A DNA stretch of 64,000 nucleotides. Source: Spirochaetales bacterium (lineage in GTDB: Bacteria; Spirochaetota; Spirochaetia; SZUA-6; RPPD01). The number at the start of each line of letters is the position of its first letter. The stretch's first letter is position 1. The DNA is taken from positions 1 to 64,000 of the forward strand of contig JAFGSW010000021.1 in assembly GCA_016934415.1 (NCBI GenBank), in the 5' to 3' direction. A program made the position numbers and the translations under genes. This document shows positions 44,309 to 52,423 of this stretch, piece after piece. The notes below the pieces were generated by a model, which was not told the DNA's origin, did not search any database, and worked only from the letters and a program-made list of their open reading frames with translations.

Positions 44309-45251
44309 ATACCTTATCCACCATCTCCCGGTATTCGGCGGCGGGATCGCTGTCCATCGTAATTCCGCCGCCGCTTTTAAACACCAGTCCCCCGGCAGCG
44401 TCCCGCTCGATGAACCGTATCATCACCCCGCTCGCCAGGTCCCGGCCGTCAAACACGCCGAACACTCCCGTGTAATAGCCCCGATCGTACGCTTCCACGC
44501 TCCTGATGATCTCAACGGTCCTTTTTTTCGGCGCGCCCGTGACCGATCCGGCCGGCAGCAGGGCGCGCAGGAGATCGCCCAGCCGATCGGGCCAGGCGTC
44601 ATCGAGCTCTCCCGAGATCTCGGTGCTCGCCTGCAGGAGCCGGCCCTCGTGCGTCACCACCTCGTCGATATAACGGAAGCGGTCGACCGCAATCCGGCGC
44701 GCCACCCGGCCGAGATCGTTCCGGAGGAGATCGACGACGGTGATGTGTTCCGCCAGTTCCTTCGGATCCCCGAGGAGCCGCTCACCCGCGTCGGTCAGGG
44801 TCGCGTCGATCGTTCCCTTCATGGGACGCGTGGCGATGCGGTTTCCGCGCACGCTCACAAACTCCTCCGGCGAAAAAACCACGAATCGTTCCCGAAAAAG
44901 GAGTTTGTACAAGGCGCGGCTGTGAAGGAATATCTCCTCCAGACGGAGATTCGTCTCCACCGGCGTGGGAAAGGTGAGATTCACGAGGTAGGTGTTTCCC
45001 CTTCGCAATTCGTCCCGGACGAGTGAGAAAGCGCGGGCGTACGTTTCGAACGATACCGGCCGTTTCACAAACGAAAAAGGCTTGTCCATCGGGCGCGGTT
45101 CGCCGGCATTGCCCCGGGCGGGGATCGAAAACAGGATACCCTCATCGGCGCATCGGTCCAGGTCGCAGACGAACGGCTCTTTGCCGCTAAAATCGACCAC
45201 GAAAAAACACGGCCGTCGTTGCCGGCCGAACTCATTGAGCTTTTCCCACAT
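44277..45251 (-). CDS. pabB: Aminodeoxychorismate synthase component I
   Basis: A 324-residue chorismate-binding enzyme, lacking the N-terminal extension of E. coli PabB. Signatures: RRGNTYLVNLTFPTPVETN (~95), RPMKGTIDAT (~142; the KGT variant typical of PabB rather than the AGT of TrpE), LLRNDLGRVARR (~175), LPAGSVTGAPKKRTVEII (~228) and the end FKSGGGITMDSDPAAEY. No dedicated glutaminase PabA is seen nearby; the TrpG domain of trpGD may serve both pathways, as is known for amphibolic TrpG in some bacteria. Confidence 0.9.
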   Translation of the reverse strand: MWEKLNEFGRQRRPCFFVVDFSGKEPFVCDLDRCADEGILFSIPARGNAGEPRPMDKPFSFVKRPVSFETYARAFSLVRDELRRGNTYLVNLTFPTPVETNLRLEEIFLHSRALYKLLFRERFVVFSPEEFVSVRGNRIATRPMKGTIDATLTDAGERLLGDPKELAEHITVVDLLRNDLGRVARRIAVDRFRYIDEVVTHEGRLLQASTEISGELDDAWPDRLGDLLRALLPAGSVTGAPKKRTVEIIRSVEAYDRGYYTGVFGVFDGRDLASGVMIRFIERDAAGGLVFKSGGGITMDSDPAAEYREMVDKVYVPIAGDDYN

Positions 45252-45349
45252 CGCGCCATTCTATTGGAAGATCGTCGTTCGGGCAATGATCTATGCGGAT
45301 GTGCCTGTCAGGGGGACTTCAAAGGAGGACACGAAGCGCGGGGAAAAGG

Positions 45350-46465
45350 TCATTGCGGCAGGATGATCGTATGAATCTCGATGCCGGCGGCGGCCGCGTC
45401 CGCGATCACCATTTCTTTCGTGATTGTGCCGCGCGGGTACGGGTGAGGCGGCGCATCGCCGACCAGGATGATGATCTTCTTGGCCGATTCCCATTTCAAT
45501 TCGTGGAGGGCGGAGAAGAGCGCCTCGTACACCGCCTCCGGCGTGTCGCGCCCGCCGAGCGCCGTGGCGCCGGAAATGATCCTCCCCACCGCGGCCGAAT
45601 CGGTTGAAAAAGGGACCACCTTGGTGAGGTATTGCTCGAAGTAATCCTTGTAGAAGACGACGCCGATCCGCAGCTTCCGGTAGCGTGTCGCGGAGTCCTC
45701 CATGAGGTTCAGGAGCCCCCGCTTGGCGTCGTCGATGTCGTCGGCCATGCTGAAAGTGGTATCCAGGCAGAGCGCGAGGTCGAGGCTCTCTCCCGGCTCT
45801 CCGGCCACGACGGCTTCAAGCTGCCGGGCCAGGTCCCCCTTGCCCGCTGCCGTACGCGCCTCGCCGCCGCCCTCCCTGGCGATTTCGGTGAAGGCCTTCT
45901 CGGTCTCGGGAAGGACCACCCCTCCCTTCGCCGCATCGGGCGGTCGCTGCGTGAACACGAGCCGGAAGGGGTTGTCGCGCCACGCTCCCGAGTAGTCGGC
46001 GTAAGGATGGGCGAAGGTGCGGATGTTGATGAAGGTGTCGTCCTTGATTTCTATGAGCCCCGTCCGCCCTCCCGGGTAGCCGTATACCGTCAGGTACGGC
46101 ACGAAGACGTGGAAAGCTTCGCCGAAGCGGGGGTGGGGTTCCGGCGTCGAGTCGATGAGAGAGTAGAGCTTGCGGCCTGGGTCTATAAAATTCCCGTCGA
46201 GCATTCTTTTTTCGTCGCCGTTGGTGGGATGGTAGATCCGGTCGCGGAGCGCGTAATTGGCTTCCCGTCCCTCGGGATCCTTGGTGGTCTCCGTGAGCAG
46301 AACCGAGCCGATGTCATGTTTCCGCCTGATCCACAGCTCGTAGCCCGAACCGGTCCCCTGCTCAATGAGGACGTCGTCCGGACCCAGCGCCAGGTCGAGA
46401 GCCGGAGCCCATCCCTGGCAGACCGCGAGGAGAAGCAGGATCGCCGTCGACTTTTTCAGCTTCAT
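45350..46465 (-). CDS. Exported von Willebrand factor A domain protein
   Basis: A 371-residue protein with signal peptide (MKLKKSTAILLLLAVCQGW, cleavage near APALD). The N-terminal ~200 residues are beta-rich and unrecognised. Residues ~220-371 form a vWA domain: LDLALCLDTTFSMADDIDDAKRG is the MIDAS start (DTTFS in place of DxSxS), GGRDTPEAVYEAL supplies the second metal loop and IILVGDAPPHPYP the third. Such proteins bind partners in a metal-dependent way in the periplasm or on the surface. It is monocistronic, with a family A element upstream. Confidence 0.78.
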   Translation of the reverse strand: MKLKKSTAILLLLAVCQGWAPALDLALGPDDVLIEQGTGSGYELWIRRKHDIGSVLLTETTKDPEGREANYALRDRIYHPTNGDEKRMLDGNFIDPGRKLYSLIDSTPEPHPRFGEAFHVFVPYLTVYGYPGGRTGLIEIKDDTFINIRTFAHPYADYSGAWRDNPFRLVFTQRPPDAAKGGVVLPETEKAFTEIAREGGGEARTAAGKGDLARQLEAVVAGEPGESLDLALCLDTTFSMADDIDDAKRGLLNLMEDSATRYRKLRIGVVFYKDYFEQYLTKVVPFSTDSAAVGRIISGATALGGRDTPEAVYEALFSALHELKWESAKKIIILVGDAPPHPYPRGTITKEMVIADAAAAGIEIHTIILPQ

Positions 46466-46535
46466 CTAGAAACATTATCGGCGGAAATCCGGTTCGTACA
46501 AGACGCGTGAATGCGCGGCGGGGATGAGAAAGAGG

Positions 46536-46755
46536 GAACCACGGATAACACTGATGGGAACAGATAACACGGATGAGGAAGGAAAAATAATCGGGAGTAG
46601 CCAAGGAAAACAAGTGCCCGTAATAATTATTAACGCCTTTTCCTGGCTCCAGTTCCTAGTTTCTTGGATTCTTTATCGTTCCTTCTTCCTTATCCGCGTT
46701 CATCCGTGGATATCCGCGCCATGGTTCTTCTCCCCATCCGCGTCATCCGTTTTCC
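46536..46755. repeat. Family A intergenic element
   Basis: Left end: GGGAACCACGGATAACACTG then GGGAACAGATAACACGGATGAGG (46536-46580). Right end: CCTTATCCGCGTTCATCCG, TGGATATCCGCGCCATGGTTC and CATCCGCGTCATCCG (46688-46750). The arms are imperfect inverted repeats made of tandem short words. Inside, 46637-46676 (TTTCCTGGCTCCAGTTCC) recalls family B words. It fills the 291-bp gap between glmS and the vWA gene. Confidence 0.7.
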
Positions 46756-46756
46756 C

Positions 46757-48580
46757 CTACTCCACCGTCACGCTCTTGGCCAGGTTCCGGGGCTGGTCGA
46801 CGTCCCTGCCCAACAAGACCGCGCAATGGTAGGCGAACAGCTGCAGGGGCACCACCATGACGAAGGGCGAGAAGAGCGTGTGGACGCGCGGCACCTCGAT
46901 GACGTCGTCGGCGATCTCACGAATCTCGTCGTCGCCCTCACCCACGACCGCGATGAGCTTCCCCCGGCGCGCCTTGACCTCCTTCATGTTCGAGATCACT
47001 TTCTCGCGCAGCCTGTCGTCGGGGACGAGGAACATGCTCGGTGTCTCCTCATTGATGAGGGCGATGGGTCCGTGCTTGATTTCGGCGGCTGAATAGCCTT
47101 CGGCGTGGATATAGGCTATTTCCTTGAGCTTGAGGGCGCCTTCGAGGGCCACCGGGTAGTTGATCCCGCGTCCGAGGAACAGGAAGTCCTTGTACCCGGC
47201 GTACTTTTTCGCAAGTTTCTTTATGACCGGCTCCGTCTTCAGCACCGCCTTTACCGCCTCCGGGATGACGGTCAATTCCTGGAGAAACCATTCACCCGTC
47301 TCGTACGACATGTGGCGCTTGCGCGCCATGAGAAGGCAGAACAAATAGAAGGCGGTCACCTGGGAACTGAAGGCCTTCGTGGAGGCGACGGCGATCTCCG
47401 GTCCGGAGTGTATGTACACCCCCCCGTTCGATTCCCGGGCGATGGTCGAACCGACCACGTTGCAGATGCCGAGCACGCAGGAGCCCTTGCGCTGGAGCTC
47501 GCGCATGGCGTACAGGGTGTCGGCCGTTTCGCCGGACTGGGAGACGGCGAAGTGGAGGGTATTGCGCTCCACAATGGGATTGCGGTACCGCACCTCCGAG
47601 GCGAGCTCCGCCTGGCATGGAATGCGCGCCAGCTGTTCGATGAGGTAGGAGCCGACGAGACCGGCGTAGTAGGATGTGCCCGCGGCGATGATCCGGATCC
47701 GCTCGACGTCGAGAAGCTGCGCCGGAGAAAGGTTGAGACCGCCCAACCGGGCGGTCGCCTGCGTCGGATCGAGACGGCCCCGGCAGGCGCGCTCGATCGC
47801 CTCGGGCTGCTCGTAAATTTCCTTCACCATGTAGTGCTTGAAATCGCCCTTTTCGATCTCTTCGAGCTCCCAGGAGATCTCGTCGATCGTCTTCGAAATC
47901 TTCCGCTCATTGAGATCGGTGATGTGGAAATCCTTTTCCGTCAGCACCACCACCTCGCCGTCCTCCAGGTACACGACCTGCTTGGTATGGGCGAGGACGG
48001 CGGTCACGTCGGAGGCGAGAAACATTTCGTCCTCGCCGACGCCCACCACCAAAGGCGAGCCGCTGCGCGCGCCGATGATGAGCTGCGGGTTTCCCTTGTG
48101 CAGGCAGACGATGCCGTAGGTGCCCTTGAGGAGCGGGAGGGCCTTGCGCACCGCGGCCTCCAGATCTCCTTCGTAATGCTGGGCGATGAGATGGGCGATC
48201 ACCTCGGAATCGGTCTCGGTTCGGAACGTGATCCCCTCCGCTTCGAGCCTTGCCTTCAGGATCAGATAGTTCTCGATGATGCCATTGTGCGCGATGGCGA
48301 GGTTTCCGGTTGTATCCGTATGCGGGTGGGCATTGACGTCGGTCACTCCCCCGTGCGTGGCCCAGCGGGTGTGGCCGATGCCGTAGCAGCCATCCAGGTC
48401 ATCCGGCACCGCTTCGCGCAGGTCTTTGATCTTGCCCACCTTTTTGCAGATGGTGAGCGCGCCGTCGCAACCCACGCCGATGCCGGCCGAATCGTACCCG
48501 CGGTATTCCAGCCGTTTCAAGCCCTCAATGAGAATGGGAGCCGCTTTTCTTGGCCCGGTGTAGCCTATGATTCCGCACAT
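46757..48580 (-). CDS. glmS: Glutamine-fructose-6-phosphate aminotransferase
   Basis: A 607-residue GlmS, making glucosamine-6-phosphate from fructose-6-phosphate and glutamine for peptidoglycan and LPS-type glycans. The N-terminal nucleophile Cys2 is in MCGIIGYTG; GHTRWATHGGVTDVNAHPH (~73-91) and the glutaminase core follow. Two SIS domains carry AAGTSYYAGLVGSYLIEQ (~300), SQSGETADTLYAMRE (~347) and GRGINYPVALEGALKLKEI (~475). The C-terminus ends LAKSVTVE as expected. No glmS ribozyme is apparent; the leader is short. Confidence 0.95.
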   Translation of the reverse strand: MCGIIGYTGPRKAAPILIEGLKRLEYRGYDSAGIGVGCDGALTICKKVGKIKDLREAVPDDLDGCYGIGHTRWATHGGVTDVNAHPHTDTTGNLAIAHNGIIENYLILKARLEAEGITFRTETDSEVIAHLIAQHYEGDLEAAVRKALPLLKGTYGIVCLHKGNPQLIIGARSGSPLVVGVGEDEMFLASDVTAVLAHTKQVVYLEDGEVVVLTEKDFHITDLNERKISKTIDEISWELEEIEKGDFKHYMVKEIYEQPEAIERACRGRLDPTQATARLGGLNLSPAQLLDVERIRIIAAGTSYYAGLVGSYLIEQLARIPCQAELASEVRYRNPIVERNTLHFAVSQSGETADTLYAMRELQRKGSCVLGICNVVGSTIARESNGGVYIHSGPEIAVASTKAFSSQVTAFYLFCLLMARKRHMSYETGEWFLQELTVIPEAVKAVLKTEPVIKKLAKKYAGYKDFLFLGRGINYPVALEGALKLKEIAYIHAEGYSAAEIKHGPIALINEETPSMFLVPDDRLREKVISNMKEVKARRGKLIAVVGEGDDEIREIADDVIEVPRVHTLFSPFVMVVPLQLFAYHCAVLLGRDVDQPRNLAKSVTVE

Positions 48581-48627
48581 TGTTTACCTCTTTTCGTTTT
48601 TCTGAGGCCGGATGGCTTGAAAAAATA

Positions 48628-48656
48628 ATTATATACGCATTCGCTCCAGTTTTCAA
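48628..48656 (-). promoter_or_regulatory. Sigma-70 promoter of glmS
   Basis: Minus strand TTGAAA (48656-48651), a 17-bp spacer, TATAAT (48633-48628), about 40 nt before the glmS ATG at 48580. Confidence 0.8.
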
Positions 48657-48722
48657 TACGAATGAAAGCAACCGCTCCTTTCATGCGTCATGATAATCAA
48701 AAGAAAATGGAAGGAGTGTGTC

Positions 48723-49742
48723 ATGAAAAAGACTTTTCCGGTCATCCTCGCTCTGGCGTTATCCGCGTGCGCCTGCGTGCCGCTCGCTCCGTCGAGCGGG
48801 TCCGCCGGCATCGATCTGGTCCCGCCCGTGCTCCTGCGGGCCTCCGCCGAGGGACCGAACCGCATTGTCCTTGAATTCGACGAACCGCCCGTGCCGGGCG
48901 ACGGACCGGTCGAAATCGAACCCGACCTGGCGATCGCCGGCCGCGAAGCGAGGGACAAGACAATCCTGGTTTTTACCGAGAGCGCCCAGAAGATCGGCGC
49001 TGAATACACGCTGCGCCTGACGGTGTCGGACGCGTGCGGCAATTCGGCCTGGCTTGCGGTCAGGTTCTACGGATACAATCCGTCACCGCCCCGGCTCCTC
49101 ATCAATGAATTCATCACCCGGGGGTCGTCCACCCATCCCGACCTGGTCGAGATCAAGGTGCTCGAAGGAGGGAACATGGGCGGAGTGGCTTTTTACTGCG
49201 GGACCCCCGCGCGTTGGGACAAGCGGTTCGTGTTCCCGCCTTTCACCGTGTGCCGCGGAGATTTCGTTCTCCTCCACTGCAAGCCGCAGGGACTTCCGGA
49301 AGAAATCGACGAGACCGCTTCCCCGGACGCGTCAGGCGGCATGGACGCCTGCCCGACCGCCTACGATTTCTGGCTGCCGGAGGGAACGGGCCTTTCGGGC
49401 AACAACGGCGCTCTCAGCCTCTGCGATCGTCCGGAAGGAAAATATCTTGACGCCGTGCTCTACAGCACCAGAACCTCTGATGCGGACGCCGATTATCGGG
49501 GTTTCGGATCGTATGATGTCATGGAGCAGGCTGACGAGCTTGCCGCGGCCGGGGCTTGGATGGCTGCCGGTGAAAAAATCGCGCCCGAGGACGCCGTCAA
49601 TCCCGACGCGTCGACCACCACCCGCTCTCTCTGCCGTTCGAGCGCTTCGGCAGATACCGACGGAAAGGCGGACTTTCATATTGTGCCCACCCGGAAATCA
49701 AGCTTCGGCCGCGACAATTGCGACGAGATATACACGCAATAA
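48723..49742 (+). CDS. Lipoprotein with lamin-tail-like domain
   Basis: A 339-residue lipoprotein: signal ending LSAC (Cys17). Residues ~25-115 look like a bacterial Ig-like module (PPVLLRASAEGPNRIVLEFDEP ... YTLRLTVSDACGN). LLINEFITRGSSTHPDLVEI (~125) is the opening of a lamin-tail domain, which continues to ~225 (GNNGALSLCDRPEGKYLDAVLYS). Such surface lipoproteins are common in spirochaetes. The start at 48723 has AAGGAG nine bases upstream; the frame opens 11 codons earlier. Its stop TAA merges into the A-tract of the convergent trxA terminator. Confidence 0.75.
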   Translation: MKKTFPVILALALSACACVPLAPSSGSAGIDLVPPVLLRASAEGPNRIVLEFDEPPVPGDGPVEIEPDLAIAGREARDKTILVFTESAQKIGAEYTLRLTVSDACGNSAWLAVRFYGYNPSPPRLLINEFITRGSSTHPDLVEIKVLEGGNMGGVAFYCGTPARWDKRFVFPPFTVCRGDFVLLHCKPQGLPEEIDETASPDASGGMDACPTAYDFWLPEGTGLSGNNGALSLCDRPEGKYLDAVLYSTRTSDADADYRGFGSYDVMEQADELAAAGAWMAAGEKIAPEDAVNPDASTTTRSLCRSSASADTDGKADFHIVPTRKSSFGRDNCDEIYTQ

Positions 49743-49790
49743 AAAAAAAGACGGTGAGAGGTTGCCCTTTTGGGACAGCCTCTCACCGTC
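49741..49790 (-). terminator. Terminator of trxA
   Basis: Minus strand: GACGGTGAGAGG (49790-49779) pairs perfectly with CCTCTCACCGTC (49761-49750), a 12-bp stem, followed by nine T (49749-49741). The same stem may stop the convergent lipoprotein transcript, although its U-tract on that side is poor. Confidence 0.9.
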
Positions 49791-49799
49791 GCGTTTGCA

Positions 49800-50126
49800 T
49801 CAGGACACGTATTCCTTGAGGAATTCGTCGACGATGTGCCGCGGTACGGCGCCCACTTTCTTGGCCGCCGCCTCGCCTCCCTTGAACAAAATCATCGTGG
49901 GAATGCTCACAATGCCGAACCGCTCGGCGAGTTCCGGCTCTTCGTCCACATTGACCTTGGCGACGGCGAGTTTGCCCGAGTAATCGACCGCGGCCTGTTC
50001 CAGAATGGGATCCATCATCTTGCAGGGCATGCACCAGACCGCCCAAAAATCGACCAGCACCGGTATGTTCGATTCAAGCACTGCCTTTTGAAAGGTGGCC
50101 GTGGTGACTTTGATCTCTTGACTCAT
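49800..50126 (-). CDS. trxA: Thioredoxin
   Basis: A 108-residue cytoplasmic thioredoxin: VLVDFWAVWCMPCKMMDPIL holds the active site, here WCMPC instead of the usual WCGPC. The buried Asp (VDFW), the cis-Pro region IPTMILFKGG and the C-terminal helix are normal. The Met between the cysteines should alter redox potential or partner choice, but the fold seems intact. The ATG is 17 bp after the stop of the upstream orphan gene on the same strand, with GAGAGGAG preceding, so co-transcription is likely. Confidence 0.92.
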   Translation of the reverse strand: MSQEIKVTTATFQKAVLESNIPVLVDFWAVWCMPCKMMDPILEQAAVDYSGKLAVAKVNVDEEPELAERFGIVSIPTMILFKGGEAAAKKVGAVPRHIVDEFLKEYVS

Positions 50127-50142
50127 GAAGTTTCTCCTCTCT

Positions 50143-50907
50143 CTATTTCCTCTTCAGTTCCTTGAGCCGGAAATCGGAAATGACGCCGTGGATGTATTCG
50201 ATGGTTCTTGCCAGCTGTTTTTTCTCCGCTTCCTTCAATACCGGCTCGTGTTTCTGTTTCGCGGACTCGATCATGTCTTCCAGCTCGTGAAGGAAAAACG
50301 ACGATTCGAGAATGTAATCTTTTTCCTCCTTCTCGAGCAGGACGTAATCGCGCGGGAAACGGGCAAGGTGTGCCAGGTAGCGCTCGAGGCGGACGGCCAC
50401 TCCGCTCCGGGGTTTGCCGCCGAGGGTGTGAAGCTGACCCTCCAGGGCGATCATGCTCTTCGTGTTGACCGAAGAGGAGATGGTGCGGAGGACGGAGTAA
50501 AGACTCGGCCAATACTCCTGCTCGAGTTTGTTCAGGGCGCCGTACAGTTTCCGGACCTCTTCGCGGGCGTCGGAATGGATGCGGAGATCGGGGTATTTCG
50601 CGATTCGCCTCCGGTTTTCGTCCAAGACCTGGTCGACGAACGTCTTCCCCGCTGGTGCGGGCTTGGCCGGAGGTTTTTCCATGACCTTGGCTTCCTCGCG
50701 TTTTACCAGCTCCTCGACGGCGCTGATTTCCGCCAGCAAAAAGGTGGAAATATCGACGCCGGCTTTCAGGGCGTCGACGTAACGTTTTTCAAAATTGCTT
50801 TTGTGACGCGCCGGTTTGAAGTACTTGAAGACGTATTCATCGTACTTTTTCCTGATCTTTTCAACAGTTTTCGAAATTTCCGTCGGCGTCAATTTTTTTA
50901 CTGCCAT
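50143..50907 (-). CDS. Helical protein of unknown function upstream of trxA
   Basis: A 254-residue, highly charged, mostly helical protein (KLTPTEISKTVEKIRKKYDEYVF, GALNKLEQEYWPSL, ESSFFLHELEDMIESAKQK), no signal peptide, no recognised motif, probably coiled-coil. The ATG at 50907 is chosen because a promoter lies immediately upstream (TATATA ends five bases before it) and there is no Shine-Dalgarno; transcription from that promoter would give a leaderless mRNA. The 24-codon longer frame runs back through the promoter and is rejected. Function unknown; trxA follows by 16 bp. Confidence 0.7.
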   Translation of the reverse strand: MAVKKLTPTEISKTVEKIRKKYDEYVFKYFKPARHKSNFEKRYVDALKAGVDISTFLLAEISAVEELVKREEAKVMEKPPAKPAPAGKTFVDQVLDENRRRIAKYPDLRIHSDAREEVRKLYGALNKLEQEYWPSLYSVLRTISSSVNTKSMIALEGQLHTLGGKPRSGVAVRLERYLAHLARFPRDYVLLEKEEKDYILESSFFLHELEDMIESAKQKHEPVLKEAEKKQLARTIEYIHGVISDFRLKELKRK

Positions 50908-50912
50908 GTTTA

Positions 50913-50942
50913 TATATAGGTAAAAAAACGCGGGGAAGTCAA
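50913..50942 (-). promoter_or_regulatory. Promoter for a leaderless mRNA
   Basis: Minus strand TTGACT (50942-50937), an 18-bp spacer, TATATA (50918-50913), then TAAAC and the ATG at 50907. Initiation 6-8 nt after the -10 box would begin at the ATG itself. Confidence 0.75.
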
Positions 50943-50998
50943 GGCTGCAGGATGCATGTCCCCTTCTCGGCGGCCGCACTTATCTGCGATCAAAATTC

Positions 50999-52423
50999 TC
51001 AACTATGAACGGCGTTCTCAAGATTCCGAAAAAACTCCTTCACGAGCGAGGGATCCTTCTTTCCCGGGGCGGCCTCCAGCCGGGTCGAGGGGTCGACGAG
51101 CTCCGGACGGAAGCGCTCGACGATTTCCCCGATATTATCCGGGCCGATTCCGCCGGCCAGCCACAAGGGCCTGCCGGAAGCGACTTCGGCCACGAGTTCT
51201 GGGTCGATACGGCGGCCCGTACCCCCGCGCGCGTCGGACGCGTAGGCGTCGATAAGCACTCTGGGGCAGTGGAACCGATCGAGTTCGGCGACGTCCTCTC
51301 CATCCCTGATTCTTACCGCCTTATAGTACGGGAAAGCCCCGGAGTAACAATTCCCCGGCTCCTCGTCTCCGTGGAACTGGACGGCCTGGATGAAGCCGCC
51401 CGATAAGAGCTCGACGACATCCTTTTCCGGCCGCGCCTCCGGACCGGCCACCACCACCCCCGCTTTCAGGACGCCGACGTCGGCCAGGCTCCGGATGAAA
51501 GCGGCGTCGGTCCTTCGCGGCGACGGCGCGAGTATGAAGCCGATAATGTCCGCCCCGCATTCGGCGGCGAGAAGGGCGTCCTCGCGGTTGGTGATCCCGC
51601 ATACCTTAACGAGCGGCCGCTTCCCGCCGCCCGGCCGGGAATAAAGCCTGCCCCAAAAATCCGGCGCCGCGAGCGAAAAGGCGGTGACAAGCTCTCGACC
51701 GAGTCCCGGATCGCGCATGAGCGCCTCCCCCACCAGGATCCCGGAGAAGCCCGAGCTCAAGGCCAGGGCCGCGTCCTCGGCCGAAAAGATGCCCGATTCA
51801 TAGACGAGCTTGGTCGGCCAATCGACGTTTGTTTTGACTCGCAGCGGAAGGACCGGATCGATGGCGAAAGTCTCAAGGTCGCGGGAATTGATGCCGGTGA
51901 ACTCGGGCGCGCAGGCGCGCGCCTTGGCCGCGTCTTCGGCCGAGTGCACCTCCACCAGCGCCGCCATCCCCAGGTCGCGGGCCCTGGCGGCGAGGCGACA
52001 CAACTCATCCGCGGCAAGAAGCGAGGCGATGAGAAGCACGGCGTCCGCACCGGCCCGGTGCGAGACTTCGACGTCCTCATCGTCGAGCAGGAAATCCTTC
52101 CTCAGAACGGCGAGGTCGGGAAAGGCCTGCTTGATCGCCAGCAGGTCGCCGAGCGAGCCCGCGAAGTGGTCTTCCTCGGTCAGGACCGAGACGCTCCGCA
52201 CGCCCTGGGCGCGGTACGCGCCGGCCTGTGCGACCGGATCGGCCTGCGCCGCGAGGTCGCCCCGGGAAGGCGATCGGCGCTTCACCTCGGCGATGAGAAA
52301 CGGCGGCCGGCCGAAGGGGACGAGCGGCTCCATCCGCCGGTCCGGCACCCGCGCGCCGAGCGCGTGTCCCTCGGCGGCGATCCGCTCCCGGCGCCGCGCC
52401 GCGATCCGGTCGCGGACGTTCAT
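50999..52423 (-). CDS. trpCF: Fused indole-3-glycerol phosphate synthase/phosphoribosylanthranilate isomerase
   Basis: A 474-residue TrpC-TrpF fusion catalysing two consecutive steps of tryptophan synthesis. TrpC (1-~255): FLIAEVKRRSPSRGDL (~43), VLRKDFLLDDEDV (~110), GINSRDLETFAID (~175), YESGIFSAEDA (~205) and GILVGEALMR. TrpF (~270-474): VKVCGITNREDALLA holds the catalytic Cys; VQFHGDEEPGNC and the phosphate-binding LAGGIGPDNIGE follow. The fusion order is that of enteric bacteria. The ATG overlaps the trpGD stop by four bases. Confidence 0.92.
   Translation of the reverse strand: MNVRDRIAARRRERIAAEGHALGARVPDRRMEPLVPFGRPPFLIAEVKRRSPSRGDLAAQADPVAQAGAYRAQGVRSVSVLTEEDHFAGSLGDLLAIKQAFPDLAVLRKDFLLDDEDVEVSHRAGADAVLLIASLLAADELCRLAARARDLGMAALVEVHSAEDAAKARACAPEFTGINSRDLETFAIDPVLPLRVKTNVDWPTKLVYESGIFSAEDAALALSSGFSGILVGEALMRDPGLGRELVTAFSLAAPDFWGRLYSRPGGGKRPLVKVCGITNREDALLAAECGADIIGFILAPSPRRTDAAFIRSLADVGVLKAGVVVAGPEARPEKDVVELLSGGFIQAVQFHGDEEPGNCYSGAFPYYKAVRIRDGEDVAELDRFHCPRVLIDAYASDARGGTGRRIDPELVAEVASGRPLWLAGGIGPDNIGEIVERFRPELVDPSTRLEAAPGKKDPSLVKEFFRNLENAVHS

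Noticed and set aside
48581..48660. glmS ribozyme upstream of glmS
   Set aside because: The promoter is only about 40 nt from the start codon, too short for the ribozyme, and no matching core is seen.
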